Assembly: GCF_029963765.1 (NCBI RefSeq)
Contig: NZ_JALBYU010000008.1
Coordinates: 62,001-126,000, forward strand
Origin: Pseudomonas sp. UYIF39
Lineage (GTDB): Bacteria > Pseudomonadota > Gammaproteobacteria > Pseudomonadales > Pseudomonadaceae
DNA: 64,000 nucleotides
Direction: 5' to 3'
In this document: piece by piece, positions 9,511 to 18,711 of the stretch
Numbering within the stretch: position 1 is the stretch's first letter
Layout: each line of letters begins with the position of its first letter
The notes under the pieces: generated by a model
Database searches by the model: none
Told to the model about the DNA's origin: nothing
What the model saw: the letters and a program-made list of their open reading frames with translations, nothing else
Made by a program: the position numbers and the translations under genes

Positions 9511-10443
9511 ATGCGCGTTCTGATTGCTGAACACGACCACCCGGTGTACGCCCAGCTGTTGCGTCAAGCAGCGCCCGACCTCGAAGTGCTGACCAGCGGC
9601 GACTCTGCCGAACTGGCCAGCCAGGCCGCTGATTGTCCGATCTGGCTCGGTCAGCCGGACCTGCTGGCGACCTTGCTGCGTCAGGGCCACGAGCCACAAT
9701 GGCTGCAATCGACCTGGGCGGGCATTACGCCGTTGCTGGCCGATGGCTTGCCACGTCACTATCGCCTGACTCGGGCGGTGGGGATTTTCGGGCAGGTCAT
9801 GGCCGAATACGTGCTGACCTACATGCTCGGCCACGAGCGCGAAGTGCTGCCGCGGCTGGTCAGCCAGGTCGAGCGCAAGTGGGACAGTCGCCAGGGCCAA
9901 AGTCTGGCTGGGCGCAAAGTATTGATCGTCGGCACCGGGGACATCGGCCAGACCGTGGCACAGTTCCTTCTGCCGTTTGGCGTCGAGTTGTACGGCATCG
10001 CCAGCGAAGCCCGCGAGCAGGCACCGTTTACCGAAGTCGGGGCGCTGGCTGATCTGCCGCGTCTGGTCGGTGAGGTGGATTACGTGATCAATCTGCTGCC
10101 GAATACGCCGAACACCCATGACCTGTACGACGCGGCACTGTTCAAGCAGTTCAAACCGACCGGGTTGTTCGTCAACGTCGGGCGCGGCGTGGCAGTGGTC
10201 GATGCGGACCTGGTGGAGGCCTTGAAAGAAGGGCATCTGGCGGGTGCGGTGATCGACGTCTGCCGTCAGGAGCCGCTGCCGCAACGTCATCCGTTCTGGA
10301 CCGCTTGGGGCCTGCTGCTGACTGGCCACAGCTCGGCACCGACCTCGCCATCGATGATGGTGAATCTGTTTGTCGAGAACCTGCGGGCGTATCAGGCGGG
10401 CGAGGCATTGCGCGGGGAAGTGGATTTCAATCGCGGCTACTGA
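9511..10443 (+). CDS. D-2-hydroxyacid dehydrogenase (NAD-binding)
   Basis: The 310-residue protein has the two-domain fold of D-isomer-specific 2-hydroxyacid dehydrogenases. The NAD-binding loop is VLIVGTGDIGQTVAQFL (GxGxxG, about residue 137). The catalytic arginine lies in FVNVGRGVAVVD, and a glutamate follows in VCRQEPLPQRHPFW, whose terminal region supplies the usual histidine (RHPFW). It resembles the GhrA/YcdW-like glyoxylate/hydroxypyruvate reductase branch, which reduces 2-oxoacids using NAD(P)H. The exact substrate is not determined. Confidence 0.87.
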   Translation: MRVLIAEHDHPVYAQLLRQAAPDLEVLTSGDSAELASQAADCPIWLGQPDLLATLLRQGHEPQWLQSTWAGITPLLADGLPRHYRLTRAVGIFGQVMAEYVLTYMLGHEREVLPRLVSQVERKWDSRQGQSLAGRKVLIVGTGDIGQTVAQFLLPFGVELYGIASEAREQAPFTEVGALADLPRLVGEVDYVINLLPNTPNTHDLYDAALFKQFKPTGLFVNVGRGVAVVDADLVEALKEGHLAGAVIDVCRQEPLPQRHPFWTAWGLLLTGHSSAPTSPSMMVNLFVENLRAYQAGEALRGEVDFNRGY

Positions 10444-10460
10444 ATTCACCGCAATCAAAA

Positions 10461-10480
10461 TGTGGGAGCTTGCTCCCACA
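10461..10480. repeat. REP palindrome
   Basis: TGTGGGAGC and GCTCCCACA form a perfect 9-bp inverted repeat around TT, between convergent genes. It shares the core of the other GTGGGAGC elements in this window and is a short member of the REP family common in fluorescent pseudomonads. Confidence 0.8.
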
Positions 10481-10498
10481 GGGGATCTGTGTTGTGGC

Positions 10499-11092
10499 TT
10501 AGAGGGTGAAATCGCCTTCGGCGGCCAACTCGCTCAGCGGACGACGCGGGCTTGGCTCTTCACGCGCTTGCAGGTAGTCCGCCAGCGTCGCCTTGTCGCC
10601 CAGTTTGCCTACCGCTACCGCCGCGTGCAGCGCATAACCTTCAGGAATGTTCAGCTCCTTGCGGGTCAGGTTCTGATCAAAACCGGCCATGCCGTGGGTG
10701 TGCCAGCCGCTGATGCTCGCTTGCAGCGCCAGATGGCCCCAAGCGGAACCGGTGTCGAAGGTGTGCCACAGGGCCGGGGTTTCTTCGGTGGCGCCAGGCA
10801 CCGCGAAGGTGGTTTTCGAGATCACGATCACCAGTGCTGAAGCGTGTTGCGCCCAGCTGCGGTTGAATTCGTTCAGCAGACCCAGGAAGCGCTCCCAGTT
10901 CGGCGTGTCGCGACGCGCATACAGAAACCGCCAAGGCTGCGAGTTGTAGGCCGAAGGCGCCCAGCGCGCGGCTTCGAAGAAGCTCAGCAGGGTCTCGACA
11001 GGGATGCTTTCGCCGGTGAAGGCACGGGGCGACCAGCGGTCCGTGAACTGAGGGTGGATGGCATAGTCGGCAACGCGTGGATTAGCACTCAT
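10499..11092 (-). CDS. Nitroreductase-family protein
   Basis: The ATG at 11092, preceded by AAGGA at good spacing, gives 197 residues; a longer frame to 11200 would add an unrelated leader. FMN contacts of the nitroreductase fold are visible: the RWSPRAF opening, FFEAARWAPSAYNSQPWRFLYA, and the C-terminal YALHAAVAVGKLGD. Such enzymes are homodimeric flavoproteins reducing nitro compounds, quinones or related substrates with NAD(P)H. It is convergent with the 2-hydroxyacid dehydrogenase. The physiological substrate is unknown. Confidence 0.88.
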   Translation of the reverse strand: MSANPRVADYAIHPQFTDRWSPRAFTGESIPVETLLSFFEAARWAPSAYNSQPWRFLYARRDTPNWERFLGLLNEFNRSWAQHASALVIVISKTTFAVPGATEETPALWHTFDTGSAWGHLALQASISGWHTHGMAGFDQNLTRKELNIPEGYALHAAVAVGKLGDKATLADYLQAREEPSPRRPLSELAAEGDFTL

Positions 11093-11257
11093 CAGGAGAT
11101 TCCTTGCTACGTTTGAAAGTGAGGGGCGACGCAAAACCCTACTGGGCGGCGCAATAACTGACAAGCTCGATCTACCGGCAGTCGCCAACGCTTGGCCCAC
11201 AAGGGCCTTGGCACTAGACTGGCGGCCTTTTCACCACCTGATGTTGATGCTTGAGCC

Positions 11258-11707
11258 ATGGCCGCCAAAGTCGAACCGTTCTGGATACGCAAAACCCTCG
11301 ATCAACTCGATCAAGAGGAATGGGAATCGCTGTGCGACGGCTGCGGCCTGTGCTGCCTGCAAAAGCTCGAAGATGAAGACGACAACAGCGTCTATTACAC
11401 GCGTATCGCCTGCAAACTGCTGGACCTGAAAACCTGTCAGTGCACCGATTACCCGAACCGCCGCGATTTCGTCCCCGACTGCATCCAGCTCACACCGGGC
11501 AAGGCTGACGAATTCAAATGGCTGCCACCGACCTGCGGCTATCGACTGGTCAGCGAAGGCAAGGACCTGCCGCTTTGGCACCATCTGGTGTGCGGTGATC
11601 GCGATGCGGTGCACCACGAACGTATTTCCCAGTCCGGGCGCATGCTCGCCGAAGGCAGCGTGGCCGAAGACGATTGGGAAGAACATCTGATTTTTCGGGC
11701 GGGTTAA
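11258..11707 (+). CDS. YcgN/UPF0260-family cysteine-cluster protein
   Basis: The 149-residue protein has the cysteine-rich motif [12 protein letters not shown] near residue 27, then [14 protein letters not shown] and PDCIQL, and later a cysteine in PPTCGY: the YkgJ/YcgN zinc- or iron-chelating cluster pattern. Family members are conserved beside rnd/ycgL in Pseudomonas, as here. Function is not established. It is followed closely by the zincin-like gene (36 bases). Confidence 0.88.
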   Translation: MAAKVEPFWIRKTLDQLDQEEWESLCDGCGLCCLQKLEDEDDNSVYYTRIACKLLDLKTCQCTDYPNRRDFVPDCIQLTPGKADEFKWLPPTCGYRLVSEGKDLPLWHHLVCGDRDAVHHERISQSGRMLAEGSVAEDDWEEHLIFRAG

Positions 11708-11743
11708 ACGCCAAGCGTTTTAACGTTTCACGAAGGAGTGTGT

Positions 11744-12973
11744 ATGGCTGTGGGATTGCGGCTGGCGCTGGCCTTTGGGCTTTTGGCCCTGAGTTCGTCC
11801 GTGTGGGCGGCGAAGAAGGTCGATCTGGATTATCACGTGCGCCTGTTGCCGCAAAGCGATCAGGCCGAAGTGCGGCTGACGCTTGCTCAGGGTTCGGCGG
11901 TGCGCAGTCTGGATTTCGACCTGGGCGATGGCAGTCACTACAGCGATTTCAAGGCCGACGGCCAATGGCAGCTCACGCCTGGCAAGCAGGTCCGTGGTGT
12001 GTGGCGTCCGGCCGCCGACAAGGCCAGCCTGACCTACCGCGTACGCATCAGCCACGGGCGCAAGAATGGCAGCTTCGATACGCGCATGACGCCAACTTGG
12101 GCGCTGATGCGCGGCGACGACCTGGTGCCGGCGGCCAAACTCGATCAGCAGGACGGCATTGAGCTGGTTTCACGCCTTGAATTCGAATTACCCACCGGCT
12201 GGAAAAGCGTTGAAACCGCCTGGCCGCGAATAGGCAAGAACAAATTCCGTGTCGATAACGTTTCTCGCTTGTTCGACCGGCCCACGGGCTGGATTCTCGC
12301 CGGTCACCTCGGCAGCCGTCGCACGCGTCTTGGTGAAACCGAGGTCACCGTCGCCTCACCTCTGGGCCAGGGCATGCGCCGTATGGATGTGCTGACGCTG
12401 CTGACCTTTGTCTGGCCGCAAGTGCAGGCGGTGTATCCCCGTCATCCCACCAAACTGCTAATCGTCGGTGCCAACGACCCGATGTGGCGTGGCAGTCTGG
12501 GCGCGCACGAATCGATCTATCTGAACTCGCGTCTGCCGCTGGTCAGCGAAAGTGGCACCAGTGCGCTGGTGCGGGAATTGGCGCAGGTGTTCGGGCGGAT
12601 CAACGACCAGCAGCGCAGTGACTGGATCAGCGAAGGATTTGCCGAGTATTACGCCATCGAACTGGTGCGCCGCGCTGGCGGCATGAGTGATGAGCGGTAT
12701 GAGAGTTTGCAGAAGAAGTTGGCCAAGGACAGCCAGAAAGTCACGACTTTGCGCGCAGAGCAGGTCAGCCCGGCGCAGGTGTCGAAAGCAGTCGTATTAC
12801 TGCAAGAACTGGATCGCGAGATTCGCCTGAAGACCCGCAACAAGCGTTCGCTGGATGATGTGCTGCAGGGGGTGATGCATTTGGAGAGCGTGGATACCAA
12901 GGAGTTTGTTCAACTTGCGGAAAGCATCATTGGTGAATCGTCCAAGGTCCTCGATACCGAGTTACTGCAGTAA
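11744..12973 (+). CDS. Secreted zincin-fold protein with degenerate active site
   Basis: The ATG at 11744 follows AAGGAG by 5 bases and gives 409 residues with a clear signal peptide ending near VWAAKK. The C-terminal half resembles M1/M61-type gluzincins: the late motif DWISEGFAEYYAIELV (about 292-307) corresponds to the third-ligand helix. Where a zinc-binding HExxH should be, the sequence reads RELAQ (about 277-281), so both metal-ligand histidines are replaced while the glutamates remain. The N-terminal half looks like a beta-sandwich (about 25-200). I infer a periplasmic pseudo-peptidase with a binding rather than catalytic role. The family has no assigned function that I recognise. Confidence 0.7.
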   Translation: MAVGLRLALAFGLLALSSSVWAAKKVDLDYHVRLLPQSDQAEVRLTLAQGSAVRSLDFDLGDGSHYSDFKADGQWQLTPGKQVRGVWRPAADKASLTYRVRISHGRKNGSFDTRMTPTWALMRGDDLVPAAKLDQQDGIELVSRLEFELPTGWKSVETAWPRIGKNKFRVDNVSRLFDRPTGWILAGHLGSRRTRLGETEVTVASPLGQGMRRMDVLTLLTFVWPQVQAVYPRHPTKLLIVGANDPMWRGSLGAHESIYLNSRLPLVSESGTSALVRELAQVFGRINDQQRSDWISEGFAEYYAIELVRRAGGMSDERYESLQKKLAKDSQKVTTLRAEQVSPAQVSKAVVLLQELDREIRLKTRNKRSLDDVLQGVMHLESVDTKEFVQLAESIIGESSKVLDTELLQ

Positions 12974-12980
12974 CACCGTC

Positions 12981-13005
12981 ATCGCGAGCAAGCTCGCTCC
13001 CACAT
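12981..13005. repeat. REP element
   Basis: ATCGCGAGCAAGCTCGCTCC followed by CACAT is the CGCGAGC...GCTCGC REP core, with the internal palindrome GCGAGC-AA-GCTCGC. The same element appears at 33948, 36812 and 36879. Confidence 0.8.
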
Positions 13006-13140
13006 TTGTTTGGTGGTGTCCCTTCCGACCTCGTTCCCCCGTCAAAAAAATTCCTCGCTGAAAATCCTGCCGCAACAGCTCTAGCTCAACACATCTACTC
13101 AGCGCCTGCCTCCAAGCCAAAACTTTTTCCAAAATTTATC

Positions 13141-13208
13141 TTGCGCGCTAAATATACGCGCGCTACATTCATTTCGCACTTACTTAGCGCGCAAACATTT
13201 AGCGCTAA
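13141..13208. promoter_or_regulatory. Putative operator array upstream of ohr
   Basis: TTGCGCGCTAA (13141-13151) and TTAGCGCGCAA (13184-13194) are exact 11-bp inverted repeats 43 bp apart start to start, about four helical turns. A 10-bp palindrome TTAGCGCTAA (13199-13208) and a further GCGCGCTA (13158-13165) lie in the same stretch. The position 28-95 bases before the ohr ATG fits control by an OhrR/MarR-type repressor. Assignment to OhrR is inference. Confidence 0.6.
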
Positions 13209-13235
13209 CAATCAAACCCGAATGAGGCTCACACC

Positions 13236-13655
13236 ATGCAAACTCTCTACACCGCTATCGCAACCTCCACTGGCGGCCGTGATGGTCGCGCGGTTTCCAG
13301 CGACAACATCCTCGACGTCAAACTCGCCACACCCAAGGAGCTCGGTGGTGCCGGCGGCGCAGCGACCAACCCTGAGCAACTGTTCGCAGCCGGTTACTCC
13401 GCCTGCTTCATTGGCGCACTGAAGTTCGTCGCCAGCCAGACCAAACGCAAAATCCCTGACGACGCTTCGATCACCGCTCATGTCGGCATCGGTCAAATTC
13501 CTGGAGGTTTCGGCCTCGACATCGACCTGCACATCAGCTTGCCGGGGCTTGAACAAGCCGATGCACAAAGCCTGGTCGACGCTGCACACCAGGTCTGCCC
13601 GTACTCCAACGCCACCCGTGGCAACGTCGATGTGCGCCTGCACGTTACCGTCTAA
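13236..13655 (+). CDS. ohr: Organic hydroperoxide resistance protein
   Basis: The 139-residue protein is full-length Ohr of the OsmC superfamily. The two redox cysteines are in GYSACFIGAL (Cys57) and AHQVCPYSN (Cys121), with the conserved NPEQLFAAGYSAC and VGIGQIPGGFGLDIDL. Ohr is a dithiol peroxidase that reduces fatty-acid and other organic hydroperoxides in the cytoplasm, recycled through lipoylated proteins. No ohrR gene lies next to it in this window. The gene is followed 34 bases later by a secreted esterase, which may be co-transcribed. Confidence 0.96.
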   Translation: MQTLYTAIATSTGGRDGRAVSSDNILDVKLATPKELGGAGGAATNPEQLFAAGYSACFIGALKFVASQTKRKIPDDASITAHVGIGQIPGGFGLDIDLHISLPGLEQADAQSLVDAAHQVCPYSNATRGNVDVRLHVTV

Positions 13656-13689
13656 CCGCTGATTCCCAGGCCCGATCCAGGAAACGAAC

Positions 13690-14703
13690 ATGCGCACTTT
13701 CAGTAAAGTCTTGACCGGCACCCTTCTCGCCTTGTCCATCCACAGCGCGTTCGCGGGCGACGGGGTTGAACACAACACCCAGGCGTTCCTCGACGTTCTG
13801 AATGCCGGCACCGGCAAACCGATGGAACAACTCACGCCTAAAGCAGCTCGCGCCGTGCTGGTCGGCGCGCAGGCCGGGGTGAAACTGACGCTGCCAAAAG
13901 CCGATGTCAGCGAGAAGACCATTCAAGTCGACGGCCAACCGCTCAATCTGACCATCGTCCGGCCGGCCGGGGTCAAAGGTCCGCTGCCAGTGTTCATGTT
14001 CTTCCACGGCGGTGGCTGGGTGCTGGGGGATTTCCCGACCCATGAACGCCTGGTAAGGGATTTGGTAACGGGTTCGGGGGCGGCGGCGGTGTTCGTCAAT
14101 TACACCCCGTCACCGGAAGCGCATTACCCGGTGGCGATCAATCAGGCTTACGCCGCAACCAAATGGGTGGCCGAGCACGGTAAAGAGATCAACGTCGACG
14201 GCAAACGTCTGGCCGTGGCCGGCAACAGCGTCGGTGGCAACATGGCGGCAGTGGTTGCGCTGATGGCCAAAGACAAGGGCACACCGGCGATCAAGTTCCA
14301 GGTGCTGCTGTGGCCGGTGACTGACGCCAGCTTCGAAACGGCGTCCTACAACCAGTTTGCCGAGGGGCACTTCCTCACCAAAAACATGATGAAGTGGTTC
14401 TGGGACAACTACACCACCGACGCCAAACAGCGTAACGAGATCTACGCCTCGCCGTTGCGGGCAACCACCGCGCAACTCAAGGGCCTGCCACCTGCCCTGG
14501 TGCAGACCGCCGGCGCCGACGTGCTGCGCGATGAAGGCGAAGCCTACGCCCGCAAACTCGACGAGGCCGGCGTGCCGGTCACCGCCGTGCGTTACAACGG
14601 CATGATCCACGACTACGGTTTGCTAAACGTGGTGAGCCAAGTGCCAGCCGTGCGTTCGGCGATGTTGCAGGCGTCCGAAGAGCTCAAGCAACACCTCAAA
14701 TAA
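13690..14703 (+). CDS. Secreted alpha/beta hydrolase, HSL-type esterase
   Basis: The 337-residue protein begins with a signal peptide (cleavage expected after HSAFA). It has the hormone-sensitive-lipase motif FFHGGGWVLGD (oxyanion hole), the nucleophile elbow GNSVGGN, an acidic residue region AGADVLRDE and the catalytic histidine in MIHDYG. It is therefore a probable periplasmic carboxylesterase. AGGAAACGAAC precedes the ATG. Its position directly behind ohr suggests co-expression under peroxide stress, perhaps acting on oxidised lipids, which is inference. Confidence 0.88.
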   Translation: MRTFSKVLTGTLLALSIHSAFAGDGVEHNTQAFLDVLNAGTGKPMEQLTPKAARAVLVGAQAGVKLTLPKADVSEKTIQVDGQPLNLTIVRPAGVKGPLPVFMFFHGGGWVLGDFPTHERLVRDLVTGSGAAAVFVNYTPSPEAHYPVAINQAYAATKWVAEHGKEINVDGKRLAVAGNSVGGNMAAVVALMAKDKGTPAIKFQVLLWPVTDASFETASYNQFAEGHFLTKNMMKWFWDNYTTDAKQRNEIYASPLRATTAQLKGLPPALVQTAGADVLRDEGEAYARKLDEAGVPVTAVRYNGMIHDYGLLNVVSQVPAVRSAMLQASEELKQHLK

Positions 14704-14723
14704 GCGGTAAATCGCAGCCACAA

Positions 14724-14752
14724 AAAAGCCCGACTCAATGGTCGGGCTTTTT
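14724..14752. terminator. Bidirectional rho-independent terminator
   Basis: GCCCGAC (14728-14734) and GTCGGGC (14741-14747) pair around TCAATG, flanked by an A-run on the left and a T-run on the right. It therefore serves both the esterase gene (plus) and efp (minus). Confidence 0.9.
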
Positions 14753-14769
14753 CATTCCTGAAGCAGTGC

Positions 14770-15339
14770 TTATTTAGCACGGCCTTTGTAGGAACCGCCT
14801 TCGCGGGTATCGATCTCGATCTTGTCACCGATTTCGATGAAGTCAGCAACTTGCAGCTCAGTACCGTTGCTCAGCTTGGCAGGCTTCATCACCTTGCCGG
14901 AAGTGTCGCCGCGAGCCGAACCTTCTGTGTAGTCAACTACGCGCACGATGGTGGTCGGCAGTTCTACGGAAACCAGACGCTCTTCGAAGAAGATCGCTTC
15001 GCAAACATCGGTCATGCCTTCTTCAACGAAAGGCAGAACGGCTTCGATGTCTTCAGCGTTCAGCTCGTACATGGTGTAGTCGGTGGTGTCCATGAACGTG
15101 TAGGTGTCGCCGCTGATGAAGGACAGGGTCGCTTCTTTGCGGTCGAGGATTACGTCGTCCAGCTTGTCGTCGGCGCTGTAAACGATCTCGGTCTTGTAAC
15201 CGGTCAGCAGGTTTTTCAGCTTGGTCTTCATGATCGCGCTGTTACGACCAGACTTGGTGAATTCAGCTTTCTGAACCAGCCAAGGATCGTTTTCGAGACG
15301 GATCACGGTACCGGGTTTCAGTTCTTTACCAGTTTTCAT
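14770..15339 (-). CDS. efp: Translation elongation factor P
   Basis: The 189-residue protein has the three-domain EF-P layout. The tip of the first domain reads FTKSGRNSA with arginine at position 32, the form rhamnosylated by EarP, instead of the lysine used by EpmA-type organisms. EF-P binds between the P and E sites of the ribosome and relieves stalling at polyproline stretches. earP lies 48 bases upstream on the same strand, so modifier and substrate can be co-transcribed. Confidence 0.98.
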   Translation of the reverse strand: MKTGKELKPGTVIRLENDPWLVQKAEFTKSGRNSAIMKTKLKNLLTGYKTEIVYSADDKLDDVILDRKEATLSFISGDTYTFMDTTDYTMYELNAEDIEAVLPFVEEGMTDVCEAIFFEERLVSVELPTTIVRVVDYTEGSARGDTSGKVMKPAKLSNGTELQVADFIEIGDKIEIDTREGGSYKGRAK

Positions 15340-15387
15340 TGCGAATATCCGAATTTGGATGGGATTTACAAAAATCTAGGCCGCGTA

Positions 15388-16545
15388 TCATATCCAATTT
15401 ACATAAAACTGTACCAGCGCTGCGGCAAGATCCGCCTGCAAAGCCTGTTCCAGACACCACGCTTCGGCGTGTTTTTGCAGTTCTGGCCAGTGTTTTCGGG
15501 TCGATTGCCAGTGCCCGGTCATATTGTCACCCGCATTCCATGCCCGCCAAAGACCGCTGATCGCCTCGCCGGCAGGCTCGGACAGGCCGTTGGTGTACAG
15601 AGCGAGGAAGGCGTCAAGCTTGTCCAGATGGATGTCTTCGTCCTGTTGATAGATGTGCCAGAGCAGCGGCCGGCCTGCCCATTGGGCGCGAACAAAGGAA
15701 TCTTCGCCGCGCACGGCATTGAAATCGCAGCACCACAGCAACAGGTCATATTGGTCCTGTCGGACGAACGGCAGCACTTGAACGGTCAAGGCATCGCGCA
15801 CATGCACCGCGCCGGCCACCAAACCGTCCACACCGAGCCAACGTTCGACATCCCCAAGAATCCGACCTTCGGGAACCAGCAGATGAGTGGGCGTCGAGTC
15901 GGCAGCCATTGCGTCGAGCCAGCTGGCCAGCCCGTTATTTTCGTAGGCAAATAGCGAGATCAACTGCGCACCTTGCGCACGATCAATCCCTAAACCCTGC
16001 AGGAAATCTCGCTGGGCCTCGGGGTTTTGCTGAAACTGCTGACGACGCTCCAGCAATCCACTTTCACGCAGCAAGCCACCCGTGCCCTTCTGGAACCCCG
16101 GGAAGAAAAAGATTTTTTGTACGCTCTTGTACTTTACCGACGGCAGGCCGTGGCAGCCGACGATCCAGTCCTCGGCACTCAGATAGTCGAGATTCATCCA
16201 CAGCGGCGGTTTTTCCCGCTCGGCCATGGCCTCCATGTAAGCACTCGGCAATTGGCAGGCGAACGCGGCGATCACCACATCAGCGGCTTCAGTGGGCTGC
16301 CAGCCGGCCGTCCACTGACGCACTTCGACGCCCTGCTGCCATTGCTGTGAGGCGTTAACGTCGATTTCCGGACACAAACGCTCGAAAGCTCGCAGATCAT
16401 CGACCCACAGTCGCACTGCCACCGAATGTTCGGCCACCAGTTGTCGGGCCAGACGCCAGGTCACGCCGATGTCGCCAAAGTTGTCGACTACCGTGCAGAA
16501 AATATCCCAGCGCCAGCAGTTTTTTACTTGAGGCATTTCAGGCAT
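15388..16545 (-). CDS. earP: EF-P arginine rhamnosyltransferase
   Basis: This 385-residue protein is EarP (DUF2331 family), a GT-B inverting glycosyltransferase that transfers rhamnose from dTDP-rhamnose to Arg32 of EF-P. The N-terminal IFCTVVDNFGDIGVTWRLAR contains the two conserved aspartates of the acceptor site. The C-terminal CDFNAVRGEDSFVRAQWAGRP holds the RGEDSF motif and nucleotide-sugar contacts. The start at 16545 is supported by GGGAG six bases upstream. Upstream the gene diverges from a small membrane protein gene. Confidence 0.97.
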   Translation of the reverse strand: MPEMPQVKNCWRWDIFCTVVDNFGDIGVTWRLARQLVAEHSVAVRLWVDDLRAFERLCPEIDVNASQQWQQGVEVRQWTAGWQPTEAADVVIAAFACQLPSAYMEAMAEREKPPLWMNLDYLSAEDWIVGCHGLPSVKYKSVQKIFFFPGFQKGTGGLLRESGLLERRQQFQQNPEAQRDFLQGLGIDRAQGAQLISLFAYENNGLASWLDAMAADSTPTHLLVPEGRILGDVERWLGVDGLVAGAVHVRDALTVQVLPFVRQDQYDLLLWCCDFNAVRGEDSFVRAQWAGRPLLWHIYQQDEDIHLDKLDAFLALYTNGLSEPAGEAISGLWRAWNAGDNMTGHWQSTRKHWPELQKHAEAWCLEQALQADLAAALVQFYVNWI

Positions 16546-16669
16546 TCCAGGCTCCCGTTGGCAAAGGCGCCGATTGTCCTCATAAATTACCCCGTGCAGA
16601 AGAGCCGACGGCGATTAATCTTCATGCGACAATCGCCACTCGCCCGCGACCACCCGCCAGGAGGCAGCC

Positions 16670-17080
16670 ATGCCCTACCGTCCCAACCCGCGACGCCCGT
16701 TGCCGATCCAGCTCAACGCCTTGCAACTGACCGGCAGCATTGCCCTGGGTGTGTGGCTGGGGTTTATCGCGATCGCGCTGACGTGCTGGCTTGCCTCCCG
16801 ACTGTTGTTCAGCGAGCAGCTGGCGCCCGTAGCTGAAGCCGTGCAGCAACTGGCCAAGCCACCGGTGGTGGTGCAACCGGCACCGGAGATTCCACCGCAG
16901 AGTCCGTTGTTCGAACAGTACGAAGAGAACCTGCGCAAGAACGAGCAACAGCAAAGGCTTGATCAGGCCCGCAGCAGCAACCGCAATTTATCGAACCCCA
17001 AATGCCAGTTCTGGTTGCAACAGGACCAGACTGCACCGAGCGAAAAAAGCCGCGCCAACGTCCAGCAATTCTGCGATTGA
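16670..17080 (+). CDS. Small single-span membrane protein of unknown function
   Basis: The 136-residue protein has a basic, proline-rich N-terminus (MPYRPNPRRP), one long hydrophobic segment (about residues 20-47), then a proline-rich stretch PPVVVQPAPEIPPQSP and a charged glutamine-rich tail with two cysteines (KCQFWL and QQFCD). It is probably anchored in the inner membrane with the tail in the periplasm. I recognise no domain. It lies 14 bases before the Gre-like gene and likely shares its transcript. Confidence 0.7.
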   Translation: MPYRPNPRRPLPIQLNALQLTGSIALGVWLGFIAIALTCWLASRLLFSEQLAPVAEAVQQLAKPPVVVQPAPEIPPQSPLFEQYEENLRKNEQQQRLDQARSSNRNLSNPKCQFWLQQDQTAPSEKSRANVQQFCD

Positions 17081-17094
17081 TCAAGAAGCTCTCT

Positions 17095-17577
17095 ATGCAC
17101 AAGCCGACCGTCCACCAACTGATTCTCGACAAGCTGCGGATCGACCTCGACATCGCCGAGCGCGCCGCACAAACCGCTTACGAAACCGCGACCCACGAAG
17201 AAAACATCGCCGAGAACAAGTACGACACACTAGGGCTGGAGGCGTCTTATCTGGCAGCCGGGCAGGCAAAACGGGTGGAGGAAATCAGGCAGTCACTGAC
17301 GCTTTGCCAGAACCTGACGCTGCGCCCTTACGATGATCAGCGCGGCATCGAAGTCGGTGCCCTGCTCGGTCTGGAAGACGAAAAGGGTCGTGAGCAATGG
17401 TTGTTTCTGGCCCCCGACGCAGCGGGTTTGAAGGTCGACCTGGTGGGGCAATGGATTACCGTCATCACCCCCCGCTCACCGCTAGGCAAAAGCCTGCTGG
17501 GCAAGTTCGAAGGGGACGAGGTGGAGATTCTGGTGGCGGGTGCTCGGCAACAGTTTTCTGTTACCGAGGTGGTTTAA
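17095..17577 (+). CDS. GreA/GreB-like protein, short form
   Basis: From the ATG at 17095 the product is 160 residues. The N-terminal 70 residues are helical (ILDKLRIDLDIAERAAQTAYETATHEENIAENKYDTLGLEA), like the Gre coiled coil but with a different tip. The C-terminal part (about 85-160) is the FKBP-like Gre domain with SPLGKSLLGKFEGDEVEILV, the sequence usually seen near the end of GreA/GreB. Gre factors enter the RNA polymerase secondary channel and stimulate transcript cleavage. The canonical greB is at 29863, so this is a paralogue that may act on polymerase differently. It is convergent with cysB. Confidence 0.78.
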   Translation: MHKPTVHQLILDKLRIDLDIAERAAQTAYETATHEENIAENKYDTLGLEASYLAAGQAKRVEEIRQSLTLCQNLTLRPYDDQRGIEVGALLGLEDEKGREQWLFLAPDAAGLKVDLVGQWITVITPRSPLGKSLLGKFEGDEVEILVAGARQQFSVTEVV

Positions 17578-17586
17578 CGCGGGAGA

Positions 17587-18570
<984 letters not shown>

Positions 18571-18677
18571 TCAAAGCAGGTAGACGCCACGGGCATCAGC
18601 GACGGTATATAACTATATTAATGGTTTGAAGAATAAATCTAGAACTTTTTTATCAGACTGCCACTATTCGTGTTCTG

Positions 18678-18711
18678 GTGTCCTGCCTCGTGAATACGCG
18701 AGGCAGGACAC
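18678..18711. other. Strong hairpin after the universal stress protein gene
   Basis: GTGTCCTGCCTCG and CGAGGCAGGACAC are a perfect 13-bp inverted repeat with an 8-base loop, touching the usp stop codon. There is no T-run on either side, so it may protect the 3' end of the mRNA or act as a poor terminator. Confidence 0.6.

Noticed and set aside
18678..18711. Hairpin after the universal stress gene as a rho-independent terminator
   Set aside because: The stem is strong but no T-run follows on either strand; recorded only as a structure.
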